From NCBI GenBank assembly GCA_020851855.1, contig JADZBY010000229.1, positions 1 through 7,041 of the forward strand: a stretch of 7,041 nt of DNA, in the 5' to 3' direction. Below the pieces are notes generated by a model that was not told the origin of the DNA, made no database searches, and was given only the letters and a program-made list of their open reading frames with translations. This document shows, one piece after another, positions 4,141 to 7,041 of the stretch. Position 1 is the first letter of the stretch. Every line of letters starts with the position of its first letter. The position numbers were made by a program, and so were the translations under genes. Origin of the DNA: Anaerolineae bacterium. Its GTDB lineage: Bacteria; Chloroflexota; Anaerolineae; Aggregatilineales; UBA2796.

Positions 4141-6744
4141 GTGGAACCTCAGCAAGCTATACAGCCCTACGGCGCGCCAGCCTACGAGGCGAAGGCGCTC
4201 CCCTTCCAGCCGCCTGCGCGCGTTCTTGGCCGTAATGGCGAGCTGGCCGCCATTTATTCGCTCGTGCGCAACGGCGCTGCCGCGCTGCTGTGGGGGCCGC
4301 CGGGCGCGGGCAAGTCCACGCTGGCCTCGGTGGTCGCCAGCGCCTACCTGGGCGGCAAACAGGGCGGCGTGTTGTGGCTGAACGCGCCCGATGACAACCT
4401 CGATCACCTCGTCGCGCGCATCGGGCGGGCTTTCGGCGCGGATACCTTCTCGCCCGCACTGGGCGACCGCGCGCGCCACGTCAAAGCTGCTCGCGCCCTG
4501 CTCACCAAAAATCGCCCGCTCGTCATCCTGGATGGCATCCTCGACCTGGGCCTCGCCCGCGACTTTGTGCAAAGCTGTGCGGTGGACATCCCGCTGATCC
4601 TCACCGCCGATGAGGACGGGGCCGGCCCGTGGACGACGGTGGAACTCCGCCCGCTCTCCGATTCCGACGCGCAAGAAACGTTCCGCTACTATTCCGGCCT
4701 GCGCGAAGCGGCGCACCAGCCCGACATCGCCGGGTTGTGCCGCGCGCTGGACGGCCTGCCGCTCACCGTCGAGTTGGCGGCGCGGCTGGCGGCGGTGGAC
4801 GACCTCGCACCCGCCGAAATCCTGAACCTGCTTCCGGCGGGCAAACGCGACAGCCTTGAGGCGGTGCTGGCCATCCTCTTCAACCGCCTCAACCCGGCGG
4901 TGCAGGGCGTCGCGCTCGTGCTCGCCGCCGCCTATGCCGCGACGGCCACCACGGAGCTGATCGCCAGCCTGAGCAACGTCCCGGCGGATCGTGTCGCGCC
5001 GCTGATGCGCCAACTCATCCTGCGTGGCCTGGCCCGTGAGACGCGCGCCCACACCCAGCGCGCCTTTGCCCTGCACGAAGCCGTGCAGCGGTACGCGCTG
5101 GCCCGGTTGCGCAGCGCACAGAAGTTGCCGGCGCTGGAGATGCGCACGCTCGAGACGGTCATCGGCTATGCCGGGCGGCACGCGGCGGACGGCGACGGAC
5201 TGGCCGCCGAGATCGACAATGTGCTGGCCGCGGCAGCCTATGCCACCAGCCACGGCCAGAACGACGCGCTGCGCCGCCTGATCGCCATTTTTGAGGACGA
5301 CGCGGCAGATTTCGTCCAGGAGCGCGGCTTCCAGCCAGAGCTTGAAGAGCTGCGCAACCTGCTGCGGCTGGCCGAGGCCGAATCGCCGGGCGAAAAAGCG
5401 GCCCCGGCTCCGGTGAAGGCCGAGACTCGCCCTGCGCCGCCCGAATCGGGGCCGGGAGTCTCGCCGCACGCCCTGCCCGCGACGCCGCCGCCGCCCGCCG
5501 AGGCGACGATGCCCGTCGCGCTGCGCCCGTCTGCCGAAGAAACGCGCGCGGTGGCCAGCACGGAGACGTTGCAGGCCATCACGCCGGAAACCGCGCTCTC
5601 GCCCGTCGATAGCGACGCGCTGGCGACGCCGATCCTGCCGCCGCCCGGCGACGAAACGCTGCCCGCCCTGGTCACGCCGCCGCCCGCCGCGCCGGAAGCG
5701 CCGCCGACGCTCTCTACCGAGGAAGTCACACTCTTTTCGCTGGACACGCTGCACGCCCAGCTTGACGAGGCGCGTCTGGCGGGCGATCAGGCCCGTGAAG
5801 CGCCCATTTTGCAGACCATCGGGCGCTATCACCTCGATCACGAGGAGCCGGCGGGCGCGGACGAGGCGTACCGCAACGCGCTGATCATCTTCGAGCAGCG
5901 CGGCGACCGCGACGGGCAGATCAGCACGCTCGACGCGCTGGCCGGGCTGGCGCTCGGTCGCGGCGATACGGAGCAGGCGCTTGATTATGCGCAGCGTGGC
6001 GTGAAACTGGCCGAAGAGGTCGGCGATACGGCGCGCCTGGGTCATTTGCTCATGACGCTGGCCGAGGCGCAGGCGGCGCGTGGCCTGCCCGCCCTGGATA
6101 CCTACGCGCGGGCCGTGGAAGCGCTGCGCACCGCCGAAGACTGGGACAATGTCGGCGTCGCGCTGGAGCGCCTGGGCGACCTGTACATGGCGCACGGCCA
6201 ATCCCGCGAGGCGCTCATGATGCTGGAACAGGCGCTGACCATCTTCCACCGTCAGAACATGCTCGATCACGAGGTCAGCACGCTGATCAAGGTTGGCAGC
6301 GCCTACGCCGGTCAGGGCCTCGGCCCGCTGGCGCACGAGTTCCTGGAGCGGGCGGTCTTCCTGGCGCGCGAGAGCTTCAACCGGGCGGGCGAAGCGCGGG
6401 CGCTGGCGGCCATCGCCGCCCTGCACCGCGCCGCCAACGAGACGGAAGACCTGAAGCGGCGTCTGCGTCAGGCGCTCTATGCAGCGTTTCTGGCGGGAGA
6501 TTCCGCGCAGCGGGCCGCCTACGCGCGCGAACTGGGCCTGATGATGGTCGATGATACGCGCACACTGGCGCAGGCGGTTGAGCTGCTGCGAGAGGCGAGC
6601 GCCAGCGACCCGGCGGATACCGAAGTGCGCCGCCTGTTACAGCGGGCCGAAACGCGCCTGCAACGCCTGACCACCGCCGGAAGCGCGCCGCCGCCCGCCG
6701 AAGGCCCGGCCCTGGAATACGCCGCGCACGCCTATTCGGTGTAA
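4141..6744 (+). CDS. STAND-type ATPase (NB-ARC-like) with Pro/Ala linker and C-terminal TPR array
   Basis: The product has 867 residues from GTG 4141, chosen because GAGG (4131-4134) lies 6 bases upstream and the TATAAT box leaves almost no leader for the in-frame GTG at 4084. Order of parts: short N-terminus (1-26); VLGRNGEL (28-35), the usual entry to NB-ARC; Walker A GPPGAGKST (52-60); Walker B PLVILDGI (126-133); sensor-like PLILTADE (151-158); the GLPL motif in LCRALDGLPLTVELAARL (199-216); winged-helix-like region to about 325 (LHEAVQRYALARL, 311-323). Residues 411-528 are a Pro/Ala/Glu linker. From about 535 to 840 there are roughly six or seven TPR units. STAND proteins are nucleotide switches that oligomerise when the repeat domain senses a signal. 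No N-terminal effector (HTH, TIR, protease, nuclease) or C-terminal effector is present, and the second acid of Walker B is Gly132. It is probably cytoplasmic; the ligand is unknown. It appears monocistronic. Confidence 0.88.
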   Translation: MEPQQAIQPYGAPAYEAKALPFQPPARVLGRNGELAAIYSLVRNGAAALLWGPPGAGKSTLASVVASAYLGGKQGGVLWLNAPDDNLDHLVARIGRAFGADTFSPALGDRARHVKAARALLTKNRPLVILDGILDLGLARDFVQSCAVDIPLILTADEDGAGPWTTVELRPLSDSDAQETFRYYSGLREAAHQPDIAGLCRALDGLPLTVELAARLAAVDDLAPAEILNLLPAGKRDSLEAVLAILFNRLNPAVQGVALVLAAAYAATATTELIASLSNVPADRVAPLMRQLILRGLARETRAHTQRAFALHEAVQRYALARLRSAQKLPALEMRTLETVIGYAGRHAADGDGLAAEIDNVLAAAAYATSHGQNDALRRLIAIFEDDAADFVQERGFQPELEELRNLLRLAEAESPGEKAAPAPVKAETRPAPPESGPGVSPHALPATPPPPAEATMPVALRPSAEETRAVASTETLQAITPETALSPVDSDALATPILPPPGDETLPALVTPPPAAPEAPPTLSTEEVTLFSLDTLHAQLDEARLAGDQAREAPILQTIGRYHLDHEEPAGADEAYRNALIIFEQRGDRDGQISTLDALAGLALGRGDTEQALDYAQRGVKLAEEVGDTARLGHLLMTLAEAQAARGLPALDTYARAVEALRTAEDWDNVGVALERLGDLYMAHGQSREALMMLEQALTIFHRQNMLDHEVSTLIKVGSAYAGQGLGPLAHEFLERAVFLARESFNRAGEARALAAIAALHRAANETEDLKRRLRQALYAAFLAGDSAQRAAYARELGLMMVDDTRTLAQAVELLREASASDPADTEVRRLLQRAETRLQRLTTAGSAPPPAEGPALEYAAHAYSV

Positions 6745-6752
6745 TGGAACAC

Positions 6753-6843
6753 CCTCACCCCGGGCCCCTCTCCCTCACGGAGAGGGGAGATCGCCGCGCG
6801 CTGGCCGGGGCGATGGGTTCGGAAGTGGCGCGGATCAGGTCAG
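6753..6843 (+). repeat. CCTCACCCC-type repeat, copy 3 (91-bp direct repeat A)
   Basis: This 91-bp unit matches 6951-7041 at 86 of 91 positions with no gap. Its first 21 bases share the CCTCACCCC-n-GGCCCCTCTCC start of copies 1 and 2, and GATCGCCGCG (6789-6798) recalls their GATC-containing middle. The second half differs and there is no GGGGGTGAGG end. It begins 8 bases after the stop codon of the STAND gene. Confidence 0.85.
6765..6787 (+). terminator. Possible terminator hairpin after the STAND ATPase gene
   Basis: CCCCTCTCC (6765-6773) pairs perfectly with GGAGAGGGG (6779-6787) around the loop CTCAC, a 9-bp stem 20 bases after the stop. No U-run follows, so intrinsic termination is uncertain. 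The copy in repeat B has one mismatch in the stem. Confidence 0.4.
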
Positions 6844-6844
6844 G

Positions 6845-6920
6845 TCACCGGGCGGCTCGCGAGCCGCCCCTACCGCGCTGTAAGGTGTAGGGGCGCGTCG
6901 CGACGCGCCCGCCACGGTGA
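6845..6920. repeat. Composite of two perfect 20-bp palindromes inside an outer inverted repeat
   Basis: GGGCGGCTCGCGAGCCGCCC (6850-6869) and GGGCGCGTCGCGACGCGCCC (6891-6910) are both perfect palindromes. CCCCTAC (6867-6873) pairs with GTAGGGG (6887-6893), and TCACCG (6845-6850) with CGGTGA (6915-6920), so the whole unit is also an inverted repeat about a short centre. It is flanked by the two 91-bp repeats. No coding capacity is seen. It could be a REP/BIME-like unit or a protein-binding site. Confidence 0.8.
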
Positions 6921-6950
6921 TCCGCCTCTGGGGCTGGGATGAGCTTCCGA

Positions 6951-7041
6951 CCTCACCCCTGGCCCCTCTCCCTCATGGCGAGGGGAGATCGCCGCGCGCT
7001 GGCCGGAGCGATGGGTCCGGAAGTGGCGCGGATCAGGTCAG
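6951..7041 (+). repeat. CCTCACCCC-type repeat, copy 4 (91-bp direct repeat B, reaching the window end)
   Basis: This unit matches repeat A (6753-6843) with five substitutions and may continue beyond the window. The stem equivalent to the terminator hairpin is CCCCTCTCC with GGCGAGGGG, one mismatch. Unlike copies 1-3 it does not follow a recognisable stop codon. Offset from repeat A is 198 bases. No gene is seen anywhere in 6745-7041. Confidence 0.83.

Noticed and set aside
3478..6426. A 982-codon open frame on the minus strand opposite the STAND gene
   Set aside because: It is rich in Arg, Gly and Gln without any domain, has no ribosome site, and spans repeat copy 2. The plus strand carries clear Walker A, GLPL and TPR motifs and a YtxH domain. 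The frame is open because GC-rich codons on the real strand avoid stops in that register.
4141..6744. STAND ATPase as an antiphage (Avs-like) defence gene
   Set aside because: No nuclease, TIR, protease or membrane effector is present and no defence genes lie nearby; domain architecture alone does not support it.

Overview
The window looks like a piece of a high-GC bacterial chromosome, most likely from Chloroflexota (Anaerolineae-like). This guess rests on strong G/C bias at third codon positions, GTG starts, a STAND/NB-ARC-TPR protein beside small YtxH-type membrane proteins, and intergenic repeats of the CCTCACCCCC...GGGGGTGAGG kind. No rRNA, tRNA or other lineage marker is present, so the assignment is inference.

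Layout. (1) Bases 1-762, minus strand: the first 254 codons of a GH94 cellobiose phosphorylase that runs off the left edge. Upstream of it (763-885) is a LacI/cre-type operator overlapping a probable promoter. (2) 886-1025: a 140-bp repeat bounded by 10-bp terminal inverted repeats. (3) 1032-2504, minus strand: an SRPBCC (START-like) domain protein with a very long Pro/Ala-rich tail and an arginine-rich end. (4) 2505-2759: a divergent intergenic region with an AT-rich island, a probable promoter and two small palindromes. (5) 2760-3860, plus strand: a three-gene operon of small membrane proteins, ending in a YtxH-family protein. (6) 3862-4006: a second copy of the repeat in the opposite orientation, then a perfect TATAAT box at 4067-4072. 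(7) 4141-6744, plus strand: an 867-residue STAND ATPase (NB-ARC-like) with a Pro/Ala linker and a C-terminal TPR array. (8) 6745-7041: no gene; two 91-bp direct repeats flank a composite of two perfect 20-bp palindromes.

How the genes relate. The phosphorylase is a cellobiose catabolism enzyme and appears to be controlled on its own by a sugar-responsive LacI-family repressor. The three membrane genes form one transcription unit resembling the ytxG-ytxH stress pair of Firmicutes. The SRPBCC and STAND proteins are monocistronic and have no clear metabolic link to their neighbours. No defence system, CRISPR array or transposase gene is visible.

The most distinctive pattern is that the CCTCACCCC repeat begins 1, 6 or 8 bases after the stop codons of three different transcription units, always in the same orientation relative to the gene it follows. 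It may therefore serve as a 3'-end or terminator module, or be an element that inserts preferentially there.
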